NCBI RefSeq assembly: GCF_014652635.1
Contig: NZ_BMZE01000004.1
Span: forward strand, 62,001 to 126,000
DNA: 64,000 nt
DNA from: Devosia pacifica
GTDB taxonomy: Bacteria > Pseudomonadota > Alphaproteobacteria > Rhizobiales > Devosiaceae
Direction of reading: 5' to 3'
Shown here: in pieces, positions 1 to 8,746 of the stretch
How positions within the stretch are numbered: position 1 is the first letter of the stretch
How the letters are laid out: every line of letters begins with the position of its first letter
Position numbers and translations under genes: made by a program
The notes under the pieces: generated by a model
Database searches by the model: none
What the model saw: only the letters and a program-made list of their open reading frames with translations
Told to the model about the DNA's origin: nothing

Positions 1-2620
1 TCTGTCCGCCGGCTGGCAGCGTGTCCTCCCACACAGTCTCGCCTGTTGCGACATCGATAGCCCGGATCAGACCGTCGGTGGCCGCCGCGACGAAGATGAG
101 GCCGCTCTCGGTGATGATCGGACCACCATTGTTGGGCGTGCCGATGTTGAGTGGCAGGCGGGACGGGATCCCAAAAGGACCGTTGTTGCGCGCGGTCCCG
201 AGTGGGCGGTCCCAAATGGTTTCACCGGTTTCAAGATCGATTGCGCGAATGCCGCCATAGGGAGGCTCCGTGCAGAGCAAGCCGGTGAAGGGAACACGCC
301 AGCCGGCATTGATCGCGATAGCGTAAGGCGAACCCAGTTGTGGACCTGCCTCCGCGCCGCCCGGCTGATACTCCGGCTCGAAGATGGCGTGGACACCCAT
401 CTCTTCAGCCTCTTCGCGAGGGATCAGCCGATTGTAGTTTGGCATGTTGTTGTAGTTTGCGATCAGCACGCCGCGTTCCGTATCGACTGCCATTGATCCC
501 CAATCCTGACCACCGTTGTAGCCGGGATACTGGATCCACCGACCATCGGCCGTGGGCGGCGTATACATGCCCTCGTAGTTGGCCATGCGGAACTGGATGC
601 GGCACCAGAGCTGGTCCAGTGGCGACATGCCCCACATGTCCTTCTCCTCGAGCCTGGGGAAGGCAAGCGTGTGGTATGTGGAGAACGGCTGTGTGGGCGA
701 CAGGTAATCCTGCTCGACGCCCATGTCGGTCGGCACCTCGCGTTCCTCGACCTCGAACAGCGACTCGCCGGTCTCGCGGTTGAGAATATAGATGTCACCC
801 TGCTTCGAGCTCAGGATGATGGCCGGAACCGTGCCCTCGTCAGTCGGAAATTCCACGAGGCTCGGCTGAGACCCGAGATCATAGTCCCAGACGTCGCGAT
901 GGACGGTCTGGAAGTGCCAGACGTCGTCGCCGGTCGTTGCATCGACGGCCACGAGCGATGTCGAGTACTCGTTTTCGGCCTCGGAACGGTTGGAGCCGTA
1001 ATAGTCGACTGCCGAATTGCCGAGCGGCAGGTAGACGAGGCCCAGCTCTTCATCGGCCGCCGCCATTGTCCACATGTTTGGCGTGCCGCGCGTGTAAACT
1101 TCGCCCTCGGCAGGCTCAGCACGGTTATCCGGGTTGCCGAGATCCCAAGCCCAGGCAAGTTCCCCGGTGATCGCGTTGTATCCGCGGACAACGCCCGACG
1201 GAGAGTCCTCGGCCTGCCCGTCATTGACCTGCGCGCCAGTAACGACAACGCCACGCACGATGACCGGCGGAGCCGTCACGGCATACCAGCCCGGCACGGT
1301 GTCTCCGAGGCCTTCTTCAAGATAGACCTCGCCGTTCAAGCCGAAGTCCTCGCATGGCTGACCGAGCCGCGCATCAACGGCGATAAGGCGTGCATCGAGA
1401 GTGCCCCAGATAATGCGCTGAGCGCACAGATCGTCCGGGCTGTCGGCGTTGGGATTTTCATAGTAAGCCATTCCGCGGCAGGTTGCGCCGTACGGGATAG
1501 CGTCCACCGGAACCTCCGGGTCGAAACGCCACTCTTCAAGGCCAGTCGCTGCATCAACGGCAATCGCGATCCCCATTGCCGAACAGACATAAATGTCATC
1601 GCCAACCTTCAGCGGGGTGTTTTCAGGAGAATATCGCCCCTCGGCTTCTTCCGAAGGCATATCGCCGGTTTCGAACGTCCAGACGCGCTCCAGTTGATCA
1701 ACATTTTCCGGCGTGATCTGGGACAGCGGAGAGTAACGATTGGCGCGATAGGTTCCGCCATAGGCGGGCCAGTTGGCCCCGACGTCCAACTGTTCCTCCG
1801 GCGTCATGGAAACCAGCGAAATCTCTTCACCACCGCCTTCAGTGCCTTCTTCGTTTTCCGGCTGCGGTGGCTCGAGTCCTGCGGTGCCTTCGCCGGTGTC
1901 AGGACTATTGACGCCAAGATCGGCTGGAACCTCTTCTGGATCCGGGCTTTCGGTCGTAGCGTCCGTAGCCTCATCGGACTGAATAAGCGCGTCGGTCTCG
2001 CCTTCTACCGTGTCTTCCGGCCGTGCGCTTGGCGTGGCAGGTGTCTCGTCTACCTCGTTGCTGACGGTCTCTTCGCCAACTGGGGCGCCGGTTTCTGCAG
2101 AGGCTTCGTCTTCATTCAAAGGCTCCGGCAATTCAACGACAGGTGCCTGCGTTTCCTGCGCGACAACAGCGTCCCCCTGAGATGTCACGAGCACGGCGCC
2201 AGAGGCGCCGAGCGCAAATAGTCCGGCCACGCCGGCAGCAAACGCTCCACGACCTGCACCAGCCCGACTGCGCAATGCAGGAATTGTCAGCAGAACGAGG
2301 ACAAGCACGATACTGGGCGCCACAAGACGGGGAACTTGCGCCCAGCCATCAAACCCTTTTTCCCAAAGGGCCCAGATTACCGTTCCGACGAAGGTGAGGA
2401 GGTACACCCAGACGGCGCCCATCGACCGCCGAAAAAGAAAGTATGCAGTGAGAAGCAGGCCGATCCCGGCGAATAGGTAGTACCATGTACCCCCGAGCGT
2501 CAGCAGCCAGATGCCTCCGCCAAAAATCGCAATTCCGAGTAGGGTAATTATGGCGCCAAGCAGGATGGCCCACCAAAAGCCAAATCCTTTGCTCGGCGTA
2601 TCGTGATCGCGCCCCGCCAT
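1..2620 (-). CDS. gcd: Membrane-bound PQQ-dependent glucose dehydrogenase (3' end outside window)
   Basis: Oxidises glucose to gluconolactone in the periplasm and passes electrons to ubiquinone. The visible 873 codons start at ATG 2620 behind a GGGAGTG ribosome site. Residues 1 to about 150 hold five hydrophobic helices, the usual Gcd membrane anchor. From about residue 275 a quinoprotein propeller begins (NWPAYGGTYRANRYSPL) and runs to the edge with repeated W-motif strands (ITGELAWAWDLG, ATGETVWEDTLP). Between anchor and propeller lies an unusual stretch of about 110 residues rich in Glu, Asp, Pro and Thr. E. coli Gcd is about 796 residues, so allowing for the linker only a short C-terminal piece is missing. 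Family assignment is firm; substrate by homology. Confidence 0.93.
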   Translation of the reverse strand, partial: MAGRDHDTPSKGFGFWWAILLGAIITLLGIAIFGGGIWLLTLGGTWYYLFAGIGLLLTAYFLFRRSMGAVWVYLLTFVGTVIWALWEKGFDGWAQVPRLVAPSIVLVLVLLTIPALRSRAGAGRGAFAAGVAGLFALGASGAVLVTSQGDAVVAQETQAPVVELPEPLNEDEASAETGAPVGEETVSNEVDETPATPSARPEDTVEGETDALIQSDEATDATTESPDPEEVPADLGVNSPDTGEGTAGLEPPQPENEEGTEGGGEEISLVSMTPEEQLDVGANWPAYGGTYRANRYSPLSQITPENVDQLERVWTFETGDMPSEEAEGRYSPENTPLKVGDDIYVCSAMGIAIAVDAATGLEEWRFDPEVPVDAIPYGATCRGMAYYENPNADSPDDLCAQRIIWGTLDARLIAVDARLGQPCEDFGLNGEVYLEEGLGDTVPGWYAVTAPPVIVRGVVVTGAQVNDGQAEDSPSGVVRGYNAITGELAWAWDLGNPDNRAEPAEGEVYTRGTPNMWTMAAADEELGLVYLPLGNSAVDYYGSNRSEAENEYSTSLVAVDATTGDDVWHFQTVHRDVWDYDLGSQPSLVEFPTDEGTVPAIILSSKQGDIYILNRETGESLFEVEEREVPTDMGVEQDYLSPTQPFSTYHTLAFPRLEEKDMWGMSPLDQLWCRIQFRMANYEGMYTPPTADGRWIQYPGYNGGQDWGSMAVDTERGVLIANYNNMPNYNRLIPREEAEEMGVHAIFEPEYQPGGAEAGPQLGSPYAIAINAGWRVPFTGLLCTEPPYGGIRAIDLETGETIWDRPLGTARNNGPFGIPSRLPLNIGTPNNGGPIITESGLIFVAAATDGLIRAIDVATGETVWEDTLPAGGQ

Positions 2621-2733
2621 GTGTCACTCCCGTAAAATAAGGCTGTACTTTGGCGCAAACGGGGCGGGTGCGGCTTGGTTCCTGCCTGCGAGAATGGTTT
2701 TGCGACGATCGCGAAGATTGGATCAAATGCGGC

Positions 2734-3633
2734 TCAGCCCCTGAGGGCAACGCGCCTCTCGCGGAAAAATATGAAAAGTCCTGCGGCGACGATGATCGCC
2801 GACCCGAGCAACATTGCGGGACGAGGCACCTCAGCAAACACGAACCAGCCAAGCGCGATCGCCCAGACTAACTGTGTGTATTGATATGGCGCGACGGCGT
2901 TGGCGTCTGCCAGCTTTAGGGCGCGATTGACGCAGGTATGTGCCAGCATGGCGATTACCCCAAGCAGCCCCAAAAGCAAAAGATCGGTAGGCGCAGGATT
3001 AACCCATGTTAATGGCGCGATCACCAGCCCGGCCAGCCCGCCACCCAGTATCTGCCAGAACACCAGAGTAATATCGGGAGTTCCGCGCAGCGTGCGGCCG
3101 GTAATCATCATCAACGCGAAAGTCAGGCTGCCAACGATCGATATTGCGGCGGCCGGGGAGAGCGAGGCGCGAGATGGCTCAAGCGCCACCAACACGCCGA
3201 TGAAACCGCAGATAATGGCGGTCCAACGCACCGGCCCTACACGCTCTCCAAGAAGAAACGGCGACATGGCTGCGACATAAATCGGGGCCGCGAGCCAGTA
3301 TGTCATCACGTCTGCCAGTGGCAGGTAATAAACTGCCCAGTAAAAGCAGATGACCTCCACTGTCGAGAAAACGACGCGCAGGATTTGAGCACCGGGTCTG
3401 TCCACCTGCAAGAGGACCTGAAAGCCTCGGCGCCAGAGGAACGGCAAAAGCACCAGCAGGGCACCGATGCTGCGCAACACAAGCACCTGCCACACTGAAT
3501 AACTCGCCACCATCCACTTGCCGATTGCATCATTGATGGAAAACAACAGCATGCCCGTCAGCATCATCAGGATGCCGAGGCGAGCCGTCGGCATCGCGCG
3601 GATGCTGGCCAAAGTTGCGGTAATGGTGCTCAT
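2734..3633 (-). CDS. DMT-superfamily transporter (EamA type)
   Basis: Inner-membrane protein of about 299 residues with roughly ten hydrophobic helices arranged as two EamA repeats, the drug/metabolite transporter layout. The N-terminal repeat shows GMLLFSINDAIGKW and the second one LVFWQILGGGLAGLV. It ends in a short basic tail (FFRERRVALRG). I chose ATG 3633 over an upstream in-frame TTG at 3663, which has no better ribosome site. It is divergent from the downstream SDR gene with a gap of about 130 bases. The substrate cannot be read from sequence; exporters of amino acids, nucleosides and sugars all belong here. Confidence 0.85.
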   Translation of the reverse strand: MSTITATLASIRAMPTARLGILMMLTGMLLFSINDAIGKWMVASYSVWQVLVLRSIGALLVLLPFLWRRGFQVLLQVDRPGAQILRVVFSTVEVICFYWAVYYLPLADVMTYWLAAPIYVAAMSPFLLGERVGPVRWTAIICGFIGVLVALEPSRASLSPAAAISIVGSLTFALMMITGRTLRGTPDITLVFWQILGGGLAGLVIAPLTWVNPAPTDLLLLGLLGVIAMLAHTCVNRALKLADANAVAPYQYTQLVWAIALGWFVFAEVPRPAMLLGSAIIVAAGLFIFFRERRVALRG

Positions 3634-3763
3634 GAGAATCCGGATTGACGATAATTCCAGCAATATAGACCGCCACCGGCGCTGCCAATACGTCGTTGGG
3701 CTTTCTTCGGACGCAGCCGGAAGGTATGCCGAGGCTTATGGCTTGCAATGCACGGAGACGGAC

Positions 3764-4510
3764 ATGAACCAGATAGACCTTGATCAGCAAACGGCAGTGG
3801 TGACCGGTGGTGCGCAGGGGCTGGGGTTGGCCATGGCACGCCGCCTACTGCAGTCGGGTGCCAAGGTGAGCATATGGGATCGCGATGCAGCAATGCTCGA
3901 TCGTGCAGTTGAAGCGTTGGGAGAGGGGGCGGAAGCTCGACTCGTCGACATTACAGATCTGCCGGGACTGGAAGAGGCACACGAACGAACCGAGGCGGCG
4001 TTGGGGCCGGTATCAATTCTCGTGAACTCGGCTGGTATTGCAGGACGGAACGGCCCACTCGAAACCTTCGACCCGGAAGAATGGCGTCAGGTTATCGAGG
4101 TCAACCTCAACGGGACATTTTACGTCAATCGGGTGGTCATTCCATCGATGAAAGCCCGAAATTACGGGCGTATTGTCAATATTTCCTCGGTTGCGGGCAA
4201 GGAGGGGAACCCCAATCTTGCGGCTTATTCGGCGGCCAAAGCCGGCGTCATCGGTCTAGTCAAATCCTTGGGCAAGGAACTGGCCGGCTATGACATCGCG
4301 GTAAACGCCATAACGCCGGCTACAGCCAAGACCCGGATTCTCGACAGCCTCACCGAGGAGTTTATCGAATATATGCGGGTGCGCATTCCGCGCGGCCGTT
4401 TTCTTGAGGTCGAGGAGGCAGCTGCGATGGTGGCCTGGCTCGTTTCGAAGGAGAACAGCTTCACCACTGCCTCGGTCTTTGACCTGTCAGGCGGGCGCAC
4501 GACGTACTAG
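3764..4510 (+). CDS. Short-chain dehydrogenase/reductase
   Basis: Classical SDR of 248 residues, cytosolic, NAD(P)-dependent. The start at ATG 3764 follows GGAGACGG and places the nucleotide-binding glycine motif TGGAQGLG near residue 15. The catalytic Ser lies in NISSVAG and the Tyr/Lys pair in YSAAKAG. The structural Asn motif appears as NSAGIAG. It resembles the FabG/gluconate 5-dehydrogenase group, but the substrate is unknown. The stop lies one base from the stop of the convergent GntR gene, so the two transcripts must terminate inside each other. Confidence 0.88.
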   Translation: MNQIDLDQQTAVVTGGAQGLGLAMARRLLQSGAKVSIWDRDAAMLDRAVEALGEGAEARLVDITDLPGLEEAHERTEAALGPVSILVNSAGIAGRNGPLETFDPEEWRQVIEVNLNGTFYVNRVVIPSMKARNYGRIVNISSVAGKEGNPNLAAYSAAKAGVIGLVKSLGKELAGYDIAVNAITPATAKTRILDSLTEEFIEYMRVRIPRGRFLEVEEAAAMVAWLVSKENSFTTASVFDLSGGRTTY

Positions 4511-4511
4511 C

Positions 4512-5273
4512 TCAACTCTCAAGCTTGAGTTCGGCAATGAAATCGTACCGATCGCCGCGATAGGAGGAGCGGGTCACCTCGATAGCGCGGCCATTTGCCA
4601 GAAAGGCGTGCCGCTCGATATGAAGCACCGGGCTTCCGGTGGAAATGCCAAGGAGCTCGGCCTCGGTTCTGTCGGCAATTGCCGCGCGCAGGCGCTGTAG
4701 AGCTCGCACTGGCATGTTTCCGCTGGCGCGCAGAGCATCGTAAAGAGATCCTGCAATCGTGTCGGGGTCTACTGCGCCTGATGGCACCACCGCACGCTCG
4801 ATCGCCAAAGCCGTATCGTCCGCCAGCCGAACGCGTGACAGGCGTACAACGGTTTCGCCAGAGGACAATCCAAGCTTGACCATTTCATCCGGGCGCGGGG
4901 CGCCGACAGACTTTTCCAGCAGCCTCGAACTGGCCCGAGCACCGCGCCGTTGCATGTCGGCACTGAACCCGATCAGGACCGAAAGCGGCTGATCGACAAG
5001 CGGTGATACATACGAGCCAGCACCAGGGCGCTTGTAGATCAGCCCGTCGCGGAACAGATCCTCTACGGCGCTGCGGACCGTCACACGGCTATAGCCGGTG
5101 GCTTTCATCAGCGAGCGTTCCGAGGGCAGGGCCTCGCCACCACGCAGTTCGCCGCGTTCGACCATCACGCGCAGGGCCGAAGCCAGTTGCATGTAGAGCG
5201 GATCGCTGGATGTGCCGCGGCTAGGCAGGTACGCGAGAACCTTCGAGGCCGTATCGAGGTGCATCGTGTCCAT
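4512..5273 (-). CDS. GntR-family regulator with UTRA domain
   Basis: Transcription factor of 253 residues. Residues about 20-90 form the GntR winged helix-turn-helix (LRGGEALPSERSLMKATGYS, then VTVRSAVEDLFRDGLIYKRP). Residues about 105-250 form a UTRA effector-binding domain of the HutC/NagR kind, ending in DRYDFIAELKLES. UTRA regulators commonly sense phosphorylated sugars or amino sugars. It is the last gene of the operon behind the dipeptide-type importer, starting right at the permease stop, so it probably controls its own operon. Likely operators are at 8641-8690 and possibly 19486-19523; the effector might be GlcNAc-6-P or MurNAc-6-P, which is inference. Confidence 0.88.
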   Translation of the reverse strand: MDTMHLDTASKVLAYLPSRGTSSDPLYMQLASALRVMVERGELRGGEALPSERSLMKATGYSRVTVRSAVEDLFRDGLIYKRPGAGSYVSPLVDQPLSVLIGFSADMQRRGARASSRLLEKSVGAPRPDEMVKLGLSSGETVVRLSRVRLADDTALAIERAVVPSGAVDPDTIAGSLYDALRASGNMPVRALQRLRAAIADRTEAELLGISTGSPVLHIERHAFLANGRAIEVTRSSYRGDRYDFIAELKLES

Positions 5274-6101
5274 TCAGGATGCGCCGCGCAGCCGCGGATC
5301 GAGCGTGTCGCGCAGTGCGTCGCCCAAGAGGTTGAAGCCGAACGATAGCAGGAGGATGGCAAATCCGGCGAAGACGGCGGGCCATGGAGACAGCAGCAGG
5401 AAGTTCCGCCCCTCGGACAGCATGAGCCCGAGCGACGGCGTTGGCGGCTGCGCTCCGAGACCGAGAAAGGACAGCGACGCTTCGACCAGAATGGCAGCAG
5501 AAAGCAGCAGGCTGGTCTGGACGAGAATGACAGAGGCGAGGTTGGGGAGAAGATGAATAAGGATGATGCGCCAGTTCGATGCGCCGATGGCCTTGGCGCC
5601 ATTGACGTACTCGCTCTCGCAGATCACCAGCGCCGGCCCACGCAAAAGCCGTGCAAAAATCGGCGTATAGACGATGGCAATGGCTAGAGCCGCACTCCAC
5701 GACGTAGGCCCCAGAACCGCGATCACAGCAATGGCCAGCAGCATGATCGGGAAGGCAAAGAGAATGTCCATCAGCCGCATGACGATGCGGTCGAACCAGC
5801 CTCGATAATAGGCGGCGAGCATCCCGATAAGCCCGCCGACAACGAGAGCCAGCGACACCGCCGTCAGACAGGTCAGCAGTGACGTGCGATAGCCGTAAAT
5901 GATGCGCGCCAGCACATCCCGTCCGAGCTGGTCGGTCCCGAGCAGATTGGCCGTGCTCGGCCCTTGCATCCGCGCCACCATGACCTGCGCGAAAGGGTCC
6001 TGGAGCCCAAGAAAAGGGGCAAATATTGCGGCAACGAGCTGCAGGACCACCAGCGCGATGGCAAAGCTGAGAAGCTTGTTACGGGCGTAGAAAGCGGTCA
6101 T
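5274..6101 (-). CDS. ABC importer permease, DppC/OppC type
   Basis: Inner-membrane subunit of 275 residues with six predicted helices. It shows the family landmark LLGTDQLGRDVLAR at 53-66 and the EAA coupling loop EYVNGAKAIGASNW at 164-177, which contacts the ATPases. The C-terminus ends DTLDPRLRGAS, typical of DppC. The start ATG overlaps the DppB-type stop by four bases (ATGA), so the two permeases are translationally coupled. Substrate class for the family is di- or oligopeptides. In this setting with AnmK and MurQ, muropeptides or anhydro-muropeptides are the natural guess, but that is context only. Confidence 0.93.
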   Translation of the reverse strand: MTAFYARNKLLSFAIALVVLQLVAAIFAPFLGLQDPFAQVMVARMQGPSTANLLGTDQLGRDVLARIIYGYRTSLLTCLTAVSLALVVGGLIGMLAAYYRGWFDRIVMRLMDILFAFPIMLLAIAVIAVLGPTSWSAALAIAIVYTPIFARLLRGPALVICESEYVNGAKAIGASNWRIILIHLLPNLASVILVQTSLLLSAAILVEASLSFLGLGAQPPTPSLGLMLSEGRNFLLLSPWPAVFAGFAILLLSFGFNLLGDALRDTLDPRLRGAS

Positions 6102-7048
6102 TTCGAAACCCGCGGATCAATCACTGCATAGAGCAGGTCGACGAGGAAATTGACGATCACGAAGGCCGCCGTCATCACGAGGATCGTGGCCTGCACCAGA
6201 GGATAATTGCGTTCCGAGATGGCCCCCAGCACCAGCCGCCCGAGCCCCGGTATTGCAAACACCTGTTCCACGACAATCGCGCCCCCCAGCAGGTAACCTG
6301 CGGCGACACCAACGCTCGTTATGTAGGGGATCAACGCGTTGCGCAGTGCGTGTTTGTAGATCAGGCGGCGCTTGCTGGCGCCTTTCGCCTTGGCCGTGCG
6401 GATATAGTCCTGTCCGAGCGCATCCAGCATGGCCGAGCGCACCAGCCGCGACAGGTTGGCGAGCATCGGCAGGCTGAGCGCGATGACCGGCAGGATCATG
6501 CGCTGCAAATTCCCCAGCGGATCCTCCGTGAAGGGTACATAGCCGAGCGCCTGAAAACCCGGAAAGAGTTTCGACAGCACAAAGATCGAGACGATTCCCA
6601 GCCAGAATGACGGGATTGTCAGCCCTGCAATGGCACCAATGCGCACCGCGACCTCGGCTCCCTTGCCGCGCGCCGAGGCCATGAAGGCGCCGAGCGGTAT
6701 GGATAGACCCGCGCCGACAAGAATGGAGAGGAGTGTGAGTTCTAGCGTCGGCCAGATATTGGCAGCGATTTCTTGCGCCACCGGCCGTCCGGTCCACACC
6801 GAAGTACCGAAATCACCTCGTAGCGCTCCCCAGATCCAGTTTCCGTACTGGATGAGGATCGGCTGATCGAGCCCCAGCCGCGACTCCAGTGCCGCAACGC
6901 GTTCGGGTGTGATGTCGGTGTTTGCGCCCAGCATGATCGCCACGGCATCACCTGGGATCAGCCGGATCATCAGGAACACCACAACCGATATCCCGAACAG
7001 CACCACTGCGAGGTCAAGCAGCCGCCCGAGAAGAAAACGCTGGGACAT
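6098..7048 (-). CDS. ABC importer permease, DppB/OppB type
   Basis: Permease of 316 residues that pairs with the DppC-type protein. ATG 7048 is preceded by AGGAG at good spacing, so I prefer it over the GTG-type extension upstream. It has the DppB N-terminus (first helix then RLIPGDAVAIMLG), the EAA loop near residue 200 (DYIRTAKAKGASKRRLIYKH) and a C-terminal VDLLYAVIDPRV motif. It sits between the binding-protein gene and the DppC-type gene in one minus-strand operon. The gap to the binding-protein stop holds a strong hairpin at 7064-7090. Confidence 0.93.
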   Translation of the reverse strand: MSQRFLLGRLLDLAVVLFGISVVVFLMIRLIPGDAVAIMLGANTDITPERVAALESRLGLDQPILIQYGNWIWGALRGDFGTSVWTGRPVAQEIAANIWPTLELTLLSILVGAGLSIPLGAFMASARGKGAEVAVRIGAIAGLTIPSFWLGIVSIFVLSKLFPGFQALGYVPFTEDPLGNLQRMILPVIALSLPMLANLSRLVRSAMLDALGQDYIRTAKAKGASKRRLIYKHALRNALIPYITSVGVAAGYLLGGAIVVEQVFAIPGLGRLVLGAISERNYPLVQATILVMTAAFVIVNFLVDLLYAVIDPRVSK

Positions 7049-7063
7049 CTGAACTCCTGCGAG

Positions 7064-7090
7064 GCCGGCCGGCACAGAATGCCGGCCGGC
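7064..7090 (-). promoter_or_regulatory. Intercistronic hairpin after binding-protein gene
   Basis: Perfect 10-bp inverted repeat GCCGGCCGGC with a 7-base loop, lying between the binding-protein stop and the dppB-like start. There is no T tract. Such hairpins after periplasmic-binding-protein genes usually stabilise the upstream message or reduce read-through, giving more binding protein than permease. Confidence 0.7.
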
Positions 7091-7097
7091 GGGTCGA

Positions 7098-8597
7098 CTA
7101 CTCGCTGACCGTCACGTTGACGAGGCTGGTCAGGCGACCGTTCGGATAGATCTCGAAACCTTCAACCCGGTCGTTCACGGCCGTGTACAGCGTGCCATAG
7201 GCGACGTGCGCGACAGGGCCCTCGCAGGCAAGCTTGGTCTGCACCTGATCGTAGATCTCCTTGCGGGCAGCCTGATCGGTCTCGGAGCGGCCCGCCTCCA
7301 GCCACTCATTGATCTCTGCATCATCGTAGTGGAAGACATTGGTCGAGCCGCCACCGATGAAGGTCCGGTAGAAATACTCGTCCGGATCCGGGCTGCCACC
7401 ATTCGCCGAGACGAACATGTCGAAGTTGGAATTGCGCCAATCCTGAACGAACTGGCCGATCTCCTGGTTGAGCAGTTCGACTTCGATGCCGCCTTCAGCG
7501 AGCTGCTGCTGCACGACCTGGGCGATATCGCGGGCGTCCTGGCGGGGCAGGACGTTCATCGAGACCTGCACCGGCGTCTCGACGCCAGCCTCTTCGAGCA
7601 AGGCCTTGGCTTCTTCGACATTGTGCGAATAGCAGGAGAATTCCGAGGTATCGAGCGCCCAGTCAGCTAGCGCCGGCGAAAGCGGACCGGCGGGGACACC
7701 GGCACCGAACAGCGCGCCGTTGATGATTTCCTGCCGGTCGAGCAAGAGGTTGACAGCCTCGCGTACCAACGGGTCATCGAACGGCTCCTGCGACGCGTTC
7801 ATGCCCACAAGCGTATAGGAGATATCGCGCGTTTCCTCGACTGTGACATTCGGCTGGCCCTGCAGCTGCAAAGCAGTGGCCGGGTCAATACCTGGCAGCA
7901 GGTCATATTCGCCACTGACAATGCCGACCTGACGGGTTGCGGCCTCTGGTACGAAGTTGAACACCACCTCGTCGAGCTGCGGCTGGTCGGCAACGTAGTA
8001 CTCGTCGTTCTTTTCAAGACGAATAAAGCCGTTCGGCTGCCATTCCGCGAACGCGAATGGACCGGTGCCGACTGGCTCCTGCTGAAGGCTGTCGATGTCA
8101 TCCTCGAGCTCAGCCGGTACGATTGCGATGCCCGACAGCGACGACAGGATCGGCGCAAACGGGGCATCGAGAGTCAGTGCGATCGTTTGCGGATCGACTA
8201 CTTCCATGTCAGTGATGGGCGAAACGCGGCTGGCAAGTGGGGAGCCGGTATTTTCGGCCTGAACCCGGCGGATCGATGCCGCTACGTCTTCCGCGGTCAT
8301 CTCGGAGCCGTCGTGGAATACGACGCCGTCGCGGAGATGGAAAGTGTAGGTCAGCCCGTCATCCGAGATGTCCCAGGATTCCGCGAGTCCCGGCACGACC
8401 GACAAATTGCTGTCGATAGCCGTCAGTCCCTCGTAAATATTGCTCTGAACGATCACCACCGAGTTGAAGGCAGTGATCAGGTGCGGATCGAGGCCCGCAG
8501 GCGACGAGTCGATTGCAACGTCGAGCGTTGCGGCCATAGCGCCGCCGGTGAGTACGGACGTCGCCAGCAGGGTTGCACCAAGCGATTTCAATGTCAT
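7098..8597 (-). CDS. Peptide-type ABC substrate-binding protein (family 5)
   Basis: Periplasmic solute-binding protein of 499 residues. ATG 8597 follows GGGGAGGGAG. An N-terminal signal peptide (MTLKSLGATLLATSVL, cleavage near AMA-A) is followed by the SBP_bac_5 opening (SPAGLDPHLITAFNS, NIYEGL) and the family motif LAESWDISDDGLTYTFHLRD. It is the first gene of the importer operon and lies divergent to its two ATPases, which are read from the other side of the same control region. Family 5 proteins bind di-, oligo- and murein peptides or glycosides. Ligand here is unproven. Confidence 0.92.
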   Translation of the reverse strand: MTLKSLGATLLATSVLTGGAMAATLDVAIDSSPAGLDPHLITAFNSVVIVQSNIYEGLTAIDSNLSVVPGLAESWDISDDGLTYTFHLRDGVVFHDGSEMTAEDVAASIRRVQAENTGSPLASRVSPITDMEVVDPQTIALTLDAPFAPILSSLSGIAIVPAELEDDIDSLQQEPVGTGPFAFAEWQPNGFIRLEKNDEYYVADQPQLDEVVFNFVPEAATRQVGIVSGEYDLLPGIDPATALQLQGQPNVTVEETRDISYTLVGMNASQEPFDDPLVREAVNLLLDRQEIINGALFGAGVPAGPLSPALADWALDTSEFSCYSHNVEEAKALLEEAGVETPVQVSMNVLPRQDARDIAQVVQQQLAEGGIEVELLNQEIGQFVQDWRNSNFDMFVSANGGSPDPDEYFYRTFIGGGSTNVFHYDDAEINEWLEAGRSETDQAARKEIYDQVQTKLACEGPVAHVAYGTLYTAVNDRVEGFEIYPNGRLTSLVNVTVSE

Positions 8598-8640
8598 GTC
8601 TCCCTCCCCGGAGAAGGCGCGGCTGCGCCGGTTTGAATAG

Positions 8641-8690
8641 GTCCAGTATAAGACCAGTCTGGACTTCGCTGACGCTATGGTATTAGTTTG
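8641..8690. promoter_or_regulatory. Candidate GntR operators in divergent promoter region
   Basis: The 149-base gap between the binding-protein and ATPase genes contains a 17-bp near-palindrome AAGACCAGTCTGGACTT at 8650-8666. A wider GTCCAG...CTGGAC pair (8641-8646, 8659-8664) overlaps it. About 16 bases on lies TATGGTATTAGTTTGGAC. ACCAG/CTGG symmetry resembles operators of NagR/DasR-type UTRA regulators (consensus centred on GGTCTAGACC). Assignment to the local regulator is inference. Confidence 0.55.
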
Positions 8691-8746
8691 GACATGGCAA
8701 GCATCTCGCGTAGCCTCGCGGGACTTCAATCAAAACAGCGAGTGCG

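Noticed and set aside
671..2221. Long open frame on the plus strand, 516 residues
   Set aside because: Antisense shadow of gcd; Arg/His-rich with no domain, while the minus strand reads as a clear quinoprotein.
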